Source: Lithobates sylvaticus
Lineage: Eukaryota; Chordata; Amphibia; Anura; Ranidae
NCBI GenBank assembly: GCA_028564925.1
Contig: CM053028.1
Location: forward strand, 439,534,022 to 439,598,021
DNA length: 64,000 nucleotides
Reading direction: 5' to 3'
Shown: positions 10,787 through 23,027 of the stretch, piece after piece
Numbering within the stretch: position 1 is the stretch's first letter
Layout of the letters: each line of letters begins with the position of its first letter
Position numbers and translations under genes: made by a program
The notes under the pieces: model-generated
What the model was told of the DNA's origin: nothing
The model's database searches: none
What the model saw: only the letters and a program-made list of their open reading frames with translations

Positions 10787-11170
10787 AGTGGTTGTAAACC
10801 ATTATATCTACACCCAGTGTAGTGACTGGCCTCAGGTGATACAGAGATTAAATAAATACTCCTACATAACTTGTACCTGTTTATCTGCAGCAGTCTGTTC
10901 CCTACATCCATTCAAAGTGCAGGTTTTACACAGAATCTCTCAGCTCTAAAAAGCAGGGGGCAGCGAGCTGAAATTACATTGGTTTGCAGAGCTCTGAGAG
11001 CTGATTGGAGGGAAGGGACACACCCCTTCACACTACACACAGAAACAGAGCTGAGGCTGTCAATCACAGGCTGTGCTCTCCCCGTCACCATTTTTTTCTT
11101 GGGGTCAGGAAAACTTGTCAGAAGTGACTCTATGCTGATAGAAGAGGAACGAAGTAGCAACCAGAAACTA
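10787..11170 (+). mobile_element. TTAA-type MITE, family B-like left end
   Basis: TTAA at 10783-10786 is followed by AGTGGTTGTAAACC, the family B terminus. The interior differs from other B copies and the right end was not located; a sequence resembling another MITE terminus (TAGGCCGGCCATACAC) starts near 11176. Confidence 0.4.
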
Positions 11171-11269
11171 CACTTAGGCCGGCCATACACGGAGCAAATT
11201 TCTTTCCTGCAACCACGGGTTACAGGAAGTTACAAGAATACTGGAAATCTAGCATGAACAGTTATTTTC

Positions 11270-11470
11270 TGGTTGGTCAGCCATACTCAGTCATCCTCAG
11301 CCATACTCATTCATGCTCAGTCATCCCAGCCAAACTCATTCATACTCAGCCATCCCAACCATACTCAGCCATCCACATTCATGACTTAACCATGCTCAGC
11401 CATCCCCATCCACGGCTCATCCATCCCCATCCACGGCTCATCCATGCCCCATCAGTTCTCATCCATGCCA
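11270..11470 (+). repeat. Minisatellite, CTCAGCCAT-like unit
   Basis: Irregular repeats of ACTCAGTCATCC, CTCAGCCATCC and CCACGGCTCATCCATCCCC over about 200 bp. Confidence 0.85.
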
Positions 11471-11479
11471 CACAAAAGT

Positions 11480-13674
11480 GTAATAGGTAGTTAAATTAAA
11501 TTTGAAATTTATGCCCCTTGAACACCTGACAGTGGTCCCTGCATATTGGCCTCTGTATGTGGTCAGGCTGTGGAAAAGTCTCCCACATGTGGTATCGCTA
11601 TACTCAGAAGGACTAGGAGAATCTATTTTGGGGTGCAATTTTTGCTATGTTCATGCTGTGTGCAAGAAATATTGTATAAATGGACAACTTTGTGTAAATA
11701 AAAATGCGTTTTCATTTTCTTTCTATATTTTCCAAAAACTTGTAGAAAAAAAATGACATGCTCAAAAGACTCATTATGCCTCATAGATTATACATTGGGG
11801 TGTTTTCTTTCCAAAATAAGGTCTTTTTTGGGAGTCTCCATTGTCCTGGTGCTCCAGGGTCATCAAAAGTATAAGAGGTAGTTAAGAAATGATAGATGTA
11901 ATTTATGCTCCTAGAACGCTTGATGGGCCTCTGTATGTGGCCACGCTGTGCAAAAGTCTCACACATGTGGTATTGCCCTAATCAGGAGTAGTAAAATGTA
12001 TTTTGGGGTGTAATCTGTGGTATGCATATGCTGTGTGTGAGAAAATAACCTGCTAATATGACAATTTTGTGGAAAAAAATCTTGATTTTGCAAAGAATTG
12101 TGGGAAAAAATCACAGCTTCAAAAAAACTCACCTTGCCTCTTACTAAATACTGTGGAATGTCTAATTTCCAAAAGGGGTAATTTGGGGGGTATTTGTACT
12201 TTCCTAGCTTGTTGGGGTCTCAAGAAATGAGATAGGCCATCAGTACTTTAGGTGTGATCAATTTTTAGAGATTGGCACCATAGTTTGTCGACTCTATAAC
12301 TTTCATGCAGACCAAATATACACCGATATGGGTTATTTTTACCAAAGATATGTAGCAGTATAAATTTTGGCCAAAATGTATGAAGAAAAATTACTAATTT
12401 GCAAAACTGTATAACAGAAATGGAGAAAAATTATTTTTTTTTTACAGAATTTTCTGTCTTTTTTTAATGTATAGCGCAAAAAAATTAAAAACCCAGCGGT
12501 GATTAACCACTTGCCGACCGGCGCACGACGATATACGTCGGCAGAATGGCACGGACAGGCAGGAGGGCGTATATATAAGTCCCTCCTTTAAGCCTGTCCG
12601 TGCCATCGGGAGCGCGCCGGGAGCGGCGCGCTCCCGCGCCGGTCGGGACCCCCGTGAGTCCGGTCGCGGTCCCCGCGGACTCGATCGCCGCGGGGACCCC
12701 CGCGATCGTCTCACGGGGAGGCTTGAACGGGGAGATGCCGAGATAAACAGCATCTCCCCGTTCTGCCTAGCAACTAGTGACGCCGATCTCTGCTCCCTGT
12801 GATTGGAGCAGAGATCAGCATTCACTAGCTGACAGCCACGCCCCCCTACAGTAAGAAACACACCCCTAGGCATACTTAACCCTTACACTGCCCCCTTGTG
12901 GTTAACCCCTTCACTGCCAGTGTCATTTATACAGGAATCAATGCATTTAAATAGCATTGATTGCTGTATAAATGACAATGGTCCCAAAAATGTGTCAAAA
13001 ATGTCCGATGTGTCTGCCATAATGTCGCAGTCACAAAAAAAATCGCAGATCGCCGCCATTACTAATAAAAAAAAATTATTAATAAAAATGCTATAAAACT
13101 ATCCCCTATTTTGTAAACGCTATAACTTCTGTGCAAACCGATCAATAATCGCTTATTGCGATTTTTTTTACCAAAAATATGTAGAAGAATACTTATCGGC
13201 CTAAACTGAGGAAAAAAAATGTTTTTTTATATATTTTTTTGGTGATATTTATTATAGCAAAAAGTAAAAAATAATGCATTTTTCTCAAAATTGTCGCTCT
13301 ATTTTTGTTTATAGCGCAAAAAATAAAAATCGCAGGGGCGATCAAATACCACCAAAAGGAAGCTCTATTTGTGGGAAAAAAAGGACGTCAATTTTGTTTG
13401 GGAGCCACGTCGCACGACCGCGCAATTGTCAGTTAAAGCGACGCAGTGCCGAATAGCAAAAAGGGGCCTGGTCCTTTGGCTGCAAATTGGTCCGGTCTGA
13501 AAGTGGTTAAATACCACCAAAAGAAAGCTCTATTTGTGTGAAAAAAATGACAACAAATTCCTCTAGTGTTACAGTGTTGCATGACTGAGTAGTTGTCATT
13601 TAAAATGTGAGAGCACAGAAAGCTGAAAATTGGTCTGGTTAGGAAGGGGGTTTAAGTGCCCAGTGGGTAAGTGG
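11480..13674 (+). mobile_element. Old TTAA-type MITE relative, split by a younger family A copy
   Basis: The right end is GTAAGTGG before TTAA (13675-13678), and the interior has the shared signatures (TATAGCGCAAAAAAATTAAAAACCC, ATACCACCAAAAGAAAGCTC, GTTGCATGACTG). The left end is not recognisable. Two diverged tandem units of about 390 bp (about 11480-11865 and 11866-12255) both carry TTTATGC..CC, GGCCTCTGTATGTGG and CACATGTGGTAT. The element is interrupted at 12507-13506. Confidence 0.65.
12507..13506 (+). mobile_element. TTAA-type MITE family A, complete 1000-bp copy
   Basis: Flanked by TTAA at 12503-12506 and 13507-13510. The left end CCACTTGCCGACCGG and right end CCGGTCTGAAAGTGG form imperfect inverted repeats. 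The 5' half is GC-rich with foldbacks; the 3' half carries the family signature. Removing element plus one TTAA leaves GCGGTGA-TTAA-ATACCACC, the expected uninterrupted reading of the older relative, so the TTAA duplication is seen directly. TTAA targets are used by piggyBac and Kolobok transposases; which one mobilised this family is unknown. Confidence 0.88.
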
Positions 13675-13794
13675 TTAACCCTTCTTTCACCGCCAATCTA
13701 AGCCCTATACTAACTATTCTAAAAAACAAAACCAGATAATGAAGATACGGGAAGCAAAAAATCATAAAATAAACAAAACATTAGTCCATCAATA

Positions 13795-14250
13795 ATAGAG
13801 TATATTCCTTTAGGCAGTGGCGGCCTGTAATTTACCCCCTTAATCTACATGCAGGGTGCCGGATGCATGGATTCCAATGTTTTTTTCTTTCTTTTTTCTT
13901 GAAGCACGTGATTAGAGGCTCTAATAGGCTTCAAAAAAGGATGGGCTCGAGTCCACGAGTTGTGTGACAATAGCGAATGAATATTACCACATTGCAAAGT
14001 AACGTAGGTTACTTGCATTGGTGCAGTGGCTGTCAGGATTTTTTTGCCATTACCAATTGGGGAGATTTCCCTTCACTTCCTGTTCAATAGTTGAAACAGG
14101 AAGTGAAAGAAAAATACTCCATATTGGGGGAATTCTAGAACTAGTGTCCCCATGAAAAGATTTCAACGCTATTTCTATCTAGGTGACAGCTCAAAATGTG
14201 GGATTTTCTTTTACTTTCATGCTTGGTAACCTAAAAGGGACAAATAGAGA
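13795..14250. repeat. Dispersed repeat with CAGGAAGTGAAAG foldback
   Basis: CACTTCCTGTTCAATAG and TTGAAACAGGAAGTG (about 14078-14108) form a short palindrome, with CTAGTGTCCCCATG and a polypyrimidine run nearby. Related copies lie at 3661-3951, 21785-22040 and 57962-58190. Confidence 0.5.
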
Positions 14251-14264
14251 GGGTGAATCTCCAC

Positions 14265-14577
14265 AAGGCCCCATTCACACCTCACGTCTTTTCAATCAAC
14301 ACACATAGGGCAGCCTATTCACTTAAATGGACTGCCCTATACGTGGCAAACATGCCAAAGAAGCTTCACATTTTTTTTTTTTTTACAGCGCGTCTTGGCG
14401 CATTTGTGGCCTGTTTTGCTATGCACAAATTGCTGGTATGCTGTCCGCGTTTGGGGTGCCATTGAAAGGTAATGCCACTGCAAGCACAACGCATGTTTTG
14501 CACATGTACCAGCAAGATGCACAAAAATGCACACTTCTGCATTCATTTGCAGAGCGCACAGGTGTAAATAGGGCCTA
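14265..14577. mobile_element. Foldback MITE, AAGGCCCCATTCACACCT ends
   Basis: AAGGCCCCATTCACACCT (14265-) is mirrored by AGGTGTAAATAGGGCCT (about 14560-14576). The interior is imperfectly self-complementary. It belongs to a loose group of elements here whose ends read GGGC...TTCACAC. Confidence 0.75.
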
Positions 14578-15894
14578 ACAGGGGCACAGACAGCAATAAA
14601 TACCTGAGAGGTGTTCTCATCCCTCTCCACTCTATCCAAAACTAAAATGTTTTTTCTTTAGCTATATTTTAACTCCATCCTAAATATTAAATTTAATGGT
14701 GCACTCCGGGCAGATTTAATGTATAAACACAAAACGTTTTTATTGTTTTGTTTTGGATAGAGTGGAGAAGTATTAGAACTCCATCGGGTTTATTTTGCTG
14801 TTTTTGCCCCCATGAAAGTGAAAGAAAATCCAATTTCCTGGTGCCTCCATGGCAGCATACATGTGATAGAGCTCCGCCTCTACTCCGCCTTCAGGACTAG
14901 TGAATAGCATAAATTAAAGGGCATAGCCCCTCCCCCAACATTCTCCTTTTTTTTTCCTCATACCTCTTGACTGGTGAAGAGTAGCAGTATGTCCATACCT
15001 CTGCAGTCGGCAGCGTCCGCCGGGTTCAGCCTCTCCCGTGCGCAGTCCCTGTTCTTGGGCCGCTATTAGCGCTAATAAGACTGGGAACCCCTTCTGAGGA
15101 TCTTTTGGGGTCTGGCAGAGTTTCCTCATAGGAACGCAGTCTGCTGAATTTCCAGAAAAACGAATGCTGGTGATGACGGCGGGAGGATCAGATTCTCTTC
15201 CTTCTTGGTCAGGTTAGGTTTTCTTTTTGCTTCCATGTCTGCACTGTTTTTGAGCCCTGGTGGTTAAAGTTTATAGGTTTAAAAAAAAAAAAAAAAATGT
15301 CCCCTTTAAGACATTTATTCCTGGTCCGCACATGTGCAGAACGGGCATTTCCTTGCTATTTCTGATGTTTTTTTCTCTAGCTTTTTTGTTCTACCCTTCA
15401 GGGTTCTCACTCTCTTGCCGTGGCCTTGGTTTTGTTTCTTTTTTTGCCAGTAATAAGGTAGGTCCATCTAATTTAAGCTGCTCTCCCTTTTTAGCTTTAA
15501 AACGTTGGCTCTAAATTGGACTCAGGGCTGCTCTGCATATCAGGTGTATGCCCTGAGGTCCAAATTACTTCAGCATTACAGGTATGTGTGGAGCTGGCCA
15601 TGCACCATGCAATTTTCTTGTTCAATTTCCTTTAGGTTTGCCTTCAACTGTGTGGTACAGGGGCCTGCCTGATTGCATGCAAATTGAGGGTGATTAGATT
15701 TGACCTCATATTGTGTGTTTTTGGTAGATCTGAGGGAGATCTATAGATGGGGGTTGTGTAGTGTATGGCCAGCCTTATACTTTTATCTCACTCCTATTGC
15801 GGTGACTTCGTTTAAAAATTTGGTGTGCAAATAGACTCTATTTCTTTTTGCTTTCTTACTTCGCCTTCCTACAGCTGATCCTCCTGCCCATTAT

Positions 15895-17450
15895 TTACCA
15901 TGAGCCATTCGTCACAAAGCCAAGATCCTCTCATATCCAATAGGTATGTGGACCACCTGTACGTGAGTATTTAAAAAAAAAAAAAAAAAAAAAAGAGTGC
16001 GCCACTGACAAACAAACTTTGTTTGTTTGTTTCAGCCCTGTTCCTTCAAAGCGGTCCAGAGAGTCCTCAAGGCGCTATGACAATGACGATAGTCCTGAGC
16101 GAAGACCGCGTTCTTCTCATCATAAATCTTCCAGAAGATCAGGATCTTATAGACGTCGTCATTCGCCTTCGCCTCCACCGCGGGCGTCAAGGAAAAAATG
16201 TTGGGCCTGTGGCACGGTTCCACTCCCTGATAAGCTCGTCTGCAGAGACTGTCTCAGGGACTACGCAGCTAATCGGGAATTAGAAGGCCAGCAGGTGGTT
16301 GACCTGCTTAAGCAAACCATGAGAGACTCTCTTTCTGAACTGACGGCCATGATTCCAGCTCACCCGGTTTTTACAAGCTGCCCAGGTGTTGGATTTGGAC
16401 CCCGACATTTCGGGCCCATCAGCTGTTAGTACTCCTTTTGCCTTCATCAGGAAAAACAGCTAAACAAATCCCACCGGTAGATTCATCCGAGGAGTCCTCA
16501 GATGATACAGAACTGTCTGGTTTCAATTTCTCCCTGGTTCAACCCTTTGTACAAGCGGTGAGGAGCGACATTGCCTGGGAAGACCCGGAAGAGCCTCCTC
16601 AAAACTCAAAAACCTATTTCTCATTCCTCAAGAGAAAGCAAATCTTCTTCCCATTAATGGGGGAGATCATAGAGGATGAGTGGAACAAAACTGATAGAGT
16701 TTTCTCTAGCACGTTTATGTAAAATGTATCCACTGGCAGATTCGGATACTCAGTTCAATGACTGTGGTTGATGCGGCTGTAGTGCGTCTGGCAAAAAATG
16801 TAAAGCTGCCAATGGAGGATTCAATGTCTTTCAAGGATCCCCTAGATAGCTCCTTTTGAGGTCTAGATCAATACATCTATCTAGAAGCAGGGGTGGCTTG
16901 CAAACCAGCCATTGCGCTGACATCCGTTTCCAATGCCATCAGGTCTTGGACGGAAAATATTGAGACATCCCTGCACCAAGACGTTCCCAAAGATGACATA
17001 ATCAAAGCTCTGGAGGAGCTTAAGTTGGCGGATTTCGTGGGAGAAGCTGCAATTGACACAATCCGGTGTTCAGCCAATTCAATGCTGCAACTCTGTTATG
17101 GCAAAGCAGGCCTTATGGCTAAAGCCTTGAACAGCTGATCTAGCATCAAAGCAGAATTGGTGCAAGATTTCCCTTGATGGAAAATCTTTGTTTGGCGAGA
17201 AACTCAAAAAAGTAATCTCCAGAGTAACAGGGGGCAAATCTGGCTTACTTCCTCAGGACAGGAAGGTCCGGAGAACAAAGGCCTATTTATCACGATTCCG
17301 GCAATCAAATTCTAGAGACTTCAGGCAGTCTCGCCCCTTTAGGGACAACAAGAAATCGTGGAGAGGCACCCAGACTTCTTTTTTGGGAGCCAGAAAGTAC
17401 AAGTCCCTCACTGCTCCCCAGGAGGGGACAAAGTCCTTTTGACGTCAGCG
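15895..17450 (+). pseudogene. DIRS gag-like segment (fossil)
   Basis: An arginine/serine-rich stretch (KRSRESSRRY, SSHHKSSRRSGSYRRRHS) is followed by a cysteine-bearing KKCWACGTVPLPDKLVCRDC segment, which is typical of DIRS gag-like proteins. It is broken and would not give a full protein. Confidence 0.7.
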
Positions 17451-17459
17451 GGGAGGAGA

Positions 17460-19025
17460 CGCCCCCAGTGGAAGCCCGGTTAAAAAACTTTTCCCCCATC
17501 TGTGCCTCCAAATGTCAAGACCCATGGGTCCTAGCAACGATCCGGTACGGTCACTTCTGGACTTTCTCTCAGCAGCCTCCTCACACGTCCTTCAAAGAGA
17601 CAGTTACCAGCCTCCCCACAGAAGGCACTGGCCTTAAACCAATTTTTGGAGTCCCTGCAGCGTCAAGGGGCAGCAATACCTGTCCCCCCCATCGGATCGA
17701 TTTACAGGTTTTTCTTCCACCCTTTTCCTGGTGCAGAAAAAAACAGGCGACTGGAGACCTGTAATAGATCTGAAAAAGCTAAATCAATACATCCATCTCG
17801 AAAGCTTCAAGATGGAGTCACTCCAAACGATCATACAAACCATACAACCAGGAGATTGATTAATCTCGATAGACCTGCAGGATGCGTACCTCCACATCCA
17901 TATTCTACCATCTTTCCAAAAATACTTAAGGTTCGCAGTGGGTCATGTCCACCTGCAATTTCAAGCTCTGCCCTTCGGGCTGTGCACCTACCCTCGGGTG
18001 TTCACAAAAGTGTTGATATCTGTCTTGGCCCCTATGAGAGAGAGAGGGGGTTAAGAATTTATCACTACCTGGACGATATCCTCTTGCTGTCAAAAAAACC
18101 CGAGCCAGCTTATAGTCCACAGGGAGATTCTTCTCCAGTCGTGGTCGGAGTTCGGGTGGCTGGTGAACCATCGGAAGAGCCAATTAGTTCCAACACAGCA
18201 GATGGTTTACTTAGGAGCAATGTTCGGTACGCTCCTAGGCACAGTCTCTTTACCCCAGATGAAGATGGAGGACATCATTCAGAAGGTATCCAAGGTCATA
18301 CAGAGATTCCATCTATCAGCCTTGCAGTGTCTGAGCCTTATTGGCTCGATGTCCTCGTGCATACCTCTAGTCCCATGGTCTCACTAGCATCTGAGACACT
18401 TCCAGACGGGATTCTTAATACAATGGAGACGACAACATCTGTCTCAGACAATCCGTTTAACAACGCTAATGAGCAGGAGTCTACACTGGTGGATGAATCC
18501 AGAGAATCTCTCCCGGCTCTATCATTTGGGTTCCCACTCATGGACCACAATTATGTCAGATGCGAGTGGCCAGGGGTGGGGTGCCCATTGCAGAGAATTC
18601 AGGGAAGATGGTCCTTTCCCACCAGAGGGATAGTGTCCTACGTCCTAGAAATGAGGGCAGCATTTCTAGCCTTAATCTCTTTTGCATCTCGGGTCAAGGG
18701 ACAGAGAGTACTTCTATGTTTGGACACCAAGGCGGCGGTCTCGTACCTTCAGAAACAAGGGGGCACCCACAGCAAGACACATCTGAGGGAAGTGGAACCT
18801 GTAATGCTCTGGGCAGAGAGGAACCTGGTAGACCTCAGGGCAATGTATCTCCCAGGCAAGATGAACACAGAGGCAGATGTCTTATCGAGGAGGTTTGGGG
18901 ACAACGAGTGGTCTCTACATCCCCATGTGTTCATCCAAATCTCCAATCTATGGCAGACCCCACTGGTGGATCTTTTTGCTACGCATGAGAATTGCAAAAT
19001 CAGGAGATTCTTCTCTCACGAGTAG
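17460..19025 (+). pseudogene. DIRS reverse transcriptase and RNase H segment (fossil)
   Basis: Contains the YLDDILLLSK catalytic box near 18063 and, downstream, RNase H-type features (LCLDTKAAVSYLQKQGGTHS and MYLPGKMNTEADVLSRRF). The order and wording are those of DIRS elements. It is broken. Confidence 0.82.
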
Positions 19026-19249
19026 ATGCGCTATGCGCTATCTTGTCCTTGGACCTTCAAGACAGCTTACGCCTCTCCTCCTCGCCCACTCATTTTGAGG
19101 TTTCTCCTCAGACTCCTGAACGAACCAGTCCAAGTGCTAGCAGTGCTACCCTATTGGTCGAAGAGACCGTGGTTTCCACTAGCCATGCACCTCAGTGTGG
19201 ATCATCCGATCAGAATTCCTCCCTTTCTGCAGTTGTTGACCCAGGGCAG

Positions 19250-21465
19250 GCTGGACCATCCAGACCCACAGAAGCTGGATCTTTGTGTATGGAAGTGGAA
19301 AGGAGGAGGTTTGAATCGTTAGGCTGTTCCCAAGAGGTCATATCCACCCTGTTGAAAGCTAGAAAGCCTACAACCAACACAATCTATGCAAGAATTTGGG
19401 ACAAGTTCTTATCCTATGCCCCAGGAAAAGGATTTGATCCTATCTCTCTTTCCACTGCTGATGTTCTGAGTTTTCTGCAAACTGGTCTCGATTTGGGGCT
19501 CAGCCAGAGTTCCCTCAAGGTACAAGTTTCCGCAATTTCTGCAGCAACTAACACCAGGGGGCAGAAGACCCTCTAGTGGTTACGTTCCTCAGGGGAGTAT
19601 TGAAGATGTGTCCCCCATCCAGACATTCCTTTCCAAAGTGGGATCCTCCTCTAATAAAAAGAAGGGAAAAGCAGCGCCCAAAAGTGAACAGAACGGAAGC
19701 TGCCAGCACTACAATATGACAAAATTGTGAAAAAATAAAGGTGTGTAACAGTGTAGCGCTAAAAATGTCTCTGTACAGCAATGGTTATAGACTGGGAAAA
19801 TCAACAACCACCAGTTTGCTGTTCAGAATGTTGTTATAATAATAACAAATTTAGGTCAAATGGGTGGTGGGCTCCAGGTCCTCCAAATAAATGAGGGCGT
19901 GGTGTACCTCCAAGCCAGATAGACCAAACGTATGGATACACTACCAAGTGGTCCACACCATCTGTGGGTAATTAGTGAGATTATCACAAAACTGATTAAC
20001 TAATTAAAGTAAACAAACTTGTGTGGACTAACAATCTATAAAAACGTGTCTCAAAACAATAGTGTTGAGTGTGTTATGTAATCAAATACATGGAATTACA
20101 TTGGCAATAGGTATATCTTAAACCAATATTATTGTATCGCTGATACTGGGGGCAGGGTAAATGCAAGCTGCTGAAAGGCAAGGGGGCTAGGGCACAATAG
20201 GTATGTCAAGATAAACCACATATCATCTGAGTTCTTTATCAAAGCTGCCACTTAACTAGTGAGCAGATGAAGCAGTAAATGATCAGTATACACCGCAATA
20301 CACTTATTCAGTGGATAGCATATGATAAAAATGATTCTTTCTGAAGAACCTCAGTGAACAGTCCTGGTATTGGTGGTTTGTAGACAACCAAAAACATCAA
20401 ACTGTATTTCAAGTAAAATGAACTATTTCATAAAGTCCAAATGATGCGAAGCAAAGAAATGATGGTAATATGGTTCAGATGTTGAATCCTCTCATCAAAG
20501 GGCAACAATACAACCAGAAGGGAAAAAATCATAAGCGCTTACCATGTGTGGTGGACCAACTCACCAGAAGTGGAAGGTCGGAAACAGCTTATATGGCTAC
20601 CTCCAGGTGCCAAAAGTGTGGAATGAATTGTTGAGAGATGGAAGTATGGGCTGGAACGTCTCGGGGTCCTTAACGGATACTCACCGACCGGATGGATGGC
20701 AACTAGATCGATGTAGTTGGGTCAATGCTCATCGGTCAGACTCACCATGAATAGAGAGAAAAAAACAGAAGAGGGACTCCTCATCGTGTAAAACCCAAAT
20801 GCAAGGGTTCACTTTTATTGTAAAAGAACAAGCATCCAGCAAAAGGTATAATGAAATGGAGCTGTTCAAATAAAATCAAGTAAAAAAACGCAGTAGGAAA
20901 ACGCAGTAGGCAGTAGGCAATAAAGCTGATATCTAATATTGGAAGTCCTATCCACTCATCCGTTTGTACCGGTTGAAGAGGTCTCAATTTGGAACTTGAC
21001 TTTAAAAACAACTTTTCTGTTGGCTATTACATCTGACAGGAGGATTTCGGAAATCCACTCCCTAGGCATTGGGGATGATCACATATCCTTTTTTTCCAGA
21101 TAGGTTAGAACTTCGCCCTCTCAGAGGTTTCACACCCAAGGTCACCTCAACGGCAAACCTATCGGAACCATGGGCGTTACCAGTTTTCATGGACTCAGAA
21201 TCAAACTCCTGTTATGAGTTAGACATATCCAAAGTTCTCAGGGCCTACTTGGAAGCCACAGCAAGTTTCGGCTCAGGTGAATGCTCTTTCAACAAGAGCG
21301 GTATCGGCATCTTGGGCAGAGAGGGCAAATGTTTCTCTTGAAACATTAGGCACTTGGTCTTCCCGACACATGTTCCTCAAACATTATCGTATTGATCCCG
21401 GGGCTCTTGCAACCGTAGAGTTCAGGAGAAAATCGCTTCATGCTGCTATGTCTGTGTTTTGATTA
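19250..21465 (+). pseudogene. DIRS tyrosine recombinase segment, interrupted (fossil)
   Basis: The first part (about 19250-19580) has a phage-integrase-like N-terminal region (LLKARKPTTNTIYARIWDKF, LSTADVLSFLQTGLDLGLS). The second part (about 20935-21465) includes HMFLKHYRIDPGA, a typical recombinase C-terminal region. An unrelated insertion lies between. It is broken. Confidence 0.78.
19650..20930. mobile_element. Insertion within the DIRS element
   Basis: About 1.3 kb with no DIRS similarity. It opens near AGCAGCGCCCAAAAGTG and closes near CTTTTATTGTAAAAGAACAAGC...AATAAAGCTGATATC, with a TAGCGCTAAAA motif also seen in the retro-insertion at 30606-31089. The target duplication is not clear. 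It may be a non-autonomous retroelement of the group discussed at 30606 and 52135. Confidence 0.55.
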
Positions 21466-21504
21466 AAGTTTATTTTTTGTTAAAGCATTAAACCCACCCA
21501 TGTG

Positions 21505-21620
21505 AGCTAGTTATTTATCACATGTATGCTGCCATGGAGGCACCAGGAAAACGGAAAATTGTATCATACTTACCGTAATTTTCCTTTCCTGGTGCCAATC
21601 CATGGCAGCATAAACTCCCA
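21505..21620. repeat. DIRS internal complementary region
   Basis: CATGTATGCTGCCATGG and AGGCACCAGGAAA are followed by TTTCCTTTCCTGGTGCC and ATCCATGGCAGCATA, matching parts of both termini. This is the layout DIRS elements use to form circles during replication. Confidence 0.75.
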
Positions 21621-21784
21621 CCCTCGGTATTCTATATTACGAAGAATGTTGGGGGAGGGGCTATGCCCTTTAATTTATGCTATTCACTAGTCCTGAAGGC
21701 GGAGTAGAGGCGGAGCTCTATCACATGTATGCTGCCATGGATTGGCACCAGGAAAGGAAAATTACGGTAAGTATGATACAATTT

Positions 21785-22040
21785 TCCGTTTTTTGGCTTG
21801 ACACTTAAAGCAGTAATAGAGGGGCATTTTTCCAACGAGGACACATAGTTCTGGTGACAACCAGGGGTTCCCTCATTTTGGAGGGATTTCCTTTAATTTC
21901 CTGTCTTGGCTATGGGGCACGAAGTGAAGTTAAATCTCCCCAATGGGGCACAGATGGCAAAAAAATAATAATAAAATACAACAGGGATTATAACCCTACC
22001 TTACTCTGTCCCAAATGAAAGGTTTTGCCTTTAGCTCTAC
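21785..22040. repeat. Dispersed repeat with AGGGATTTCCTTTAATTTCCTG
   Basis: Resembles 13795-14250, 3661-3951 and 57962-58190 (AGGGATTTC, CACGAAGTGAAG, AATCTCCCCAATGGGGCAC). Class unknown. Confidence 0.45.
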
Positions 22041-22045
22041 TTTAA

Positions 22046-22497
22046 AGTGGTTGTAAACCCTTACAGACCACTTTGACCTACAGGTAAGCCTAGATTGAGG
22101 CTTACCTGTAGGTCCAAGAAATATCTCCTAAACCTACAAGGTTTAGGAGATATTTGCAAAAAGACAGGCACCACTGTCTACGGCCCATGCGCCGTAGACA
22201 GTGGCTCGCAGGCGCACTGAGCACGCCACTGCTAACGGCGATATGCTGCTAGTGGCGGCTCCCGTGCACATGCGCGGGAGTGACGTCATCACGGCTCCGG
22301 CCAGTCACAGCGCCAGAGCTGTGATGCCCGGAAAGAAGATGATGGCTCCGTGCACCAGGGGACAGCGGTGACATCGCTGGCTCCTATGTCAGGTAAGTGA
22401 CACATAATGGGCTACTATGCAATGCATAGTAGCCCATTATGCTTTACCTTTGCAGGGAAACAAAGAGGAAGTAAACCCATCAGGGTTTACTTCCTCT
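22046..22497 (+). mobile_element. TTAA-type MITE family B, complete copy
   Basis: Flanked by TTAA at 22042-22045 and 22498-22501. The ends AGTGGTTGTAAACCC and GGGTTTACTTCCTCT are inverted repeats. Inside are several perfect hairpins in series (CTACAGGTAAGCCT/AGGCTTACCTGTAG, ATATCTCCTAAACCT/AGGTTTAGGAGATAT, ACTGTCTACGGC/GCCGTAGACAGT, ATAATGGGCTACTATGCA/TGCATAGTAGCCCATTAT). No coding capacity. Confidence 0.88.
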
Positions 22498-22834
22498 TTA
22501 AAAAACAAAAATGAATCTGCTGGATATTCATTACTGGATCTTTAAATGTTTTTTTTACATAGTAAGCCATGTAAACACCTATATTCAATCTGGTATCAGC
22601 CACTCATAGTCCCTGTACAGCAGAGCTCAGATTGGGGAGGGAGAAGCAGCATAGGGAGCCAGTCAGTTTTCGGAGGAGAGAGCAAAGTAACAGAAAAAAA
22701 AGCTCATCAGAGTACAGCATATCTTTTTAGTATCCAGGCAGCAGAGAAAAATGAAATCTACTATACTTAAGCCTGGCTGTGCTGTGCTGTGCGGCAGAGC
22801 TGTGTAATTCTCAGGACTGGCAGAAATTCAAATC

Positions 22835-23024
22835 ATTGAGCCCCCGTTCACACTGGTGCTGCTTGTCATGCGGTTCCAAATCGCATGAAAAGTCTCTGCC
22901 TAATGTCGGCAATGGTTCAAATTGGTGTGGCTCCTACTTTGCAGTGCCACACCGATTTTAAAAAAGGTTCCTGCACTATTTTTTGCGATTTTCGATTGAA
23001 TGTACAAAGAATTTTAGTACAGCT
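22835..23024. mobile_element. MITE fragment, CCCCGTTCACACTGG end
   Basis: AGCCCCCGTTCACACTGGTG opens like the TTCACAC-ended foldback group. A matching right end is not visible before the next element begins. Confidence 0.35.
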
Positions 23025-23027
23025 TAA

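Larger units (their letters stand above)
14833..21780 (+). mobile_element. DIRS-type retroelement fossil (tyrosine-recombinase retrotransposon)
   Basis: The family is shown by inverted terminal repeats (about 14833-14942 and 21644-21765), an internal complementary region just inside the right end (about 21505-21620) matching both ends, and DIRS-type protein segments in order: gag-like, reverse transcriptase with RNase H, tyrosine recombinase. The copy is broken, with several interruptions (roughly five to ten), and is further split by another element at about 19650-20930. The terminal repeats match almost perfectly over about 90 bp, which suggests a fairly young copy, although templated replication can even them out. 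Confidence 0.88.

Noticed and set aside
13274-13456. Similar ~60-75-residue frames (NCRSIFVYSAKNKNRRGDQI...) in two family A copies (13274 and 25208)
   Set aside because: The frames are alike only because the MITE DNA is alike. Other copies lack the frame and there is no protein family signal.
16019-16429. SR-rich protein (RSSHHKSSRRSGSYRRRHS) as a host splicing factor
   Set aside because: It lies between DIRS ends and directly upstream of DIRS reverse transcriptase; it is the gag-like part of that fossil.
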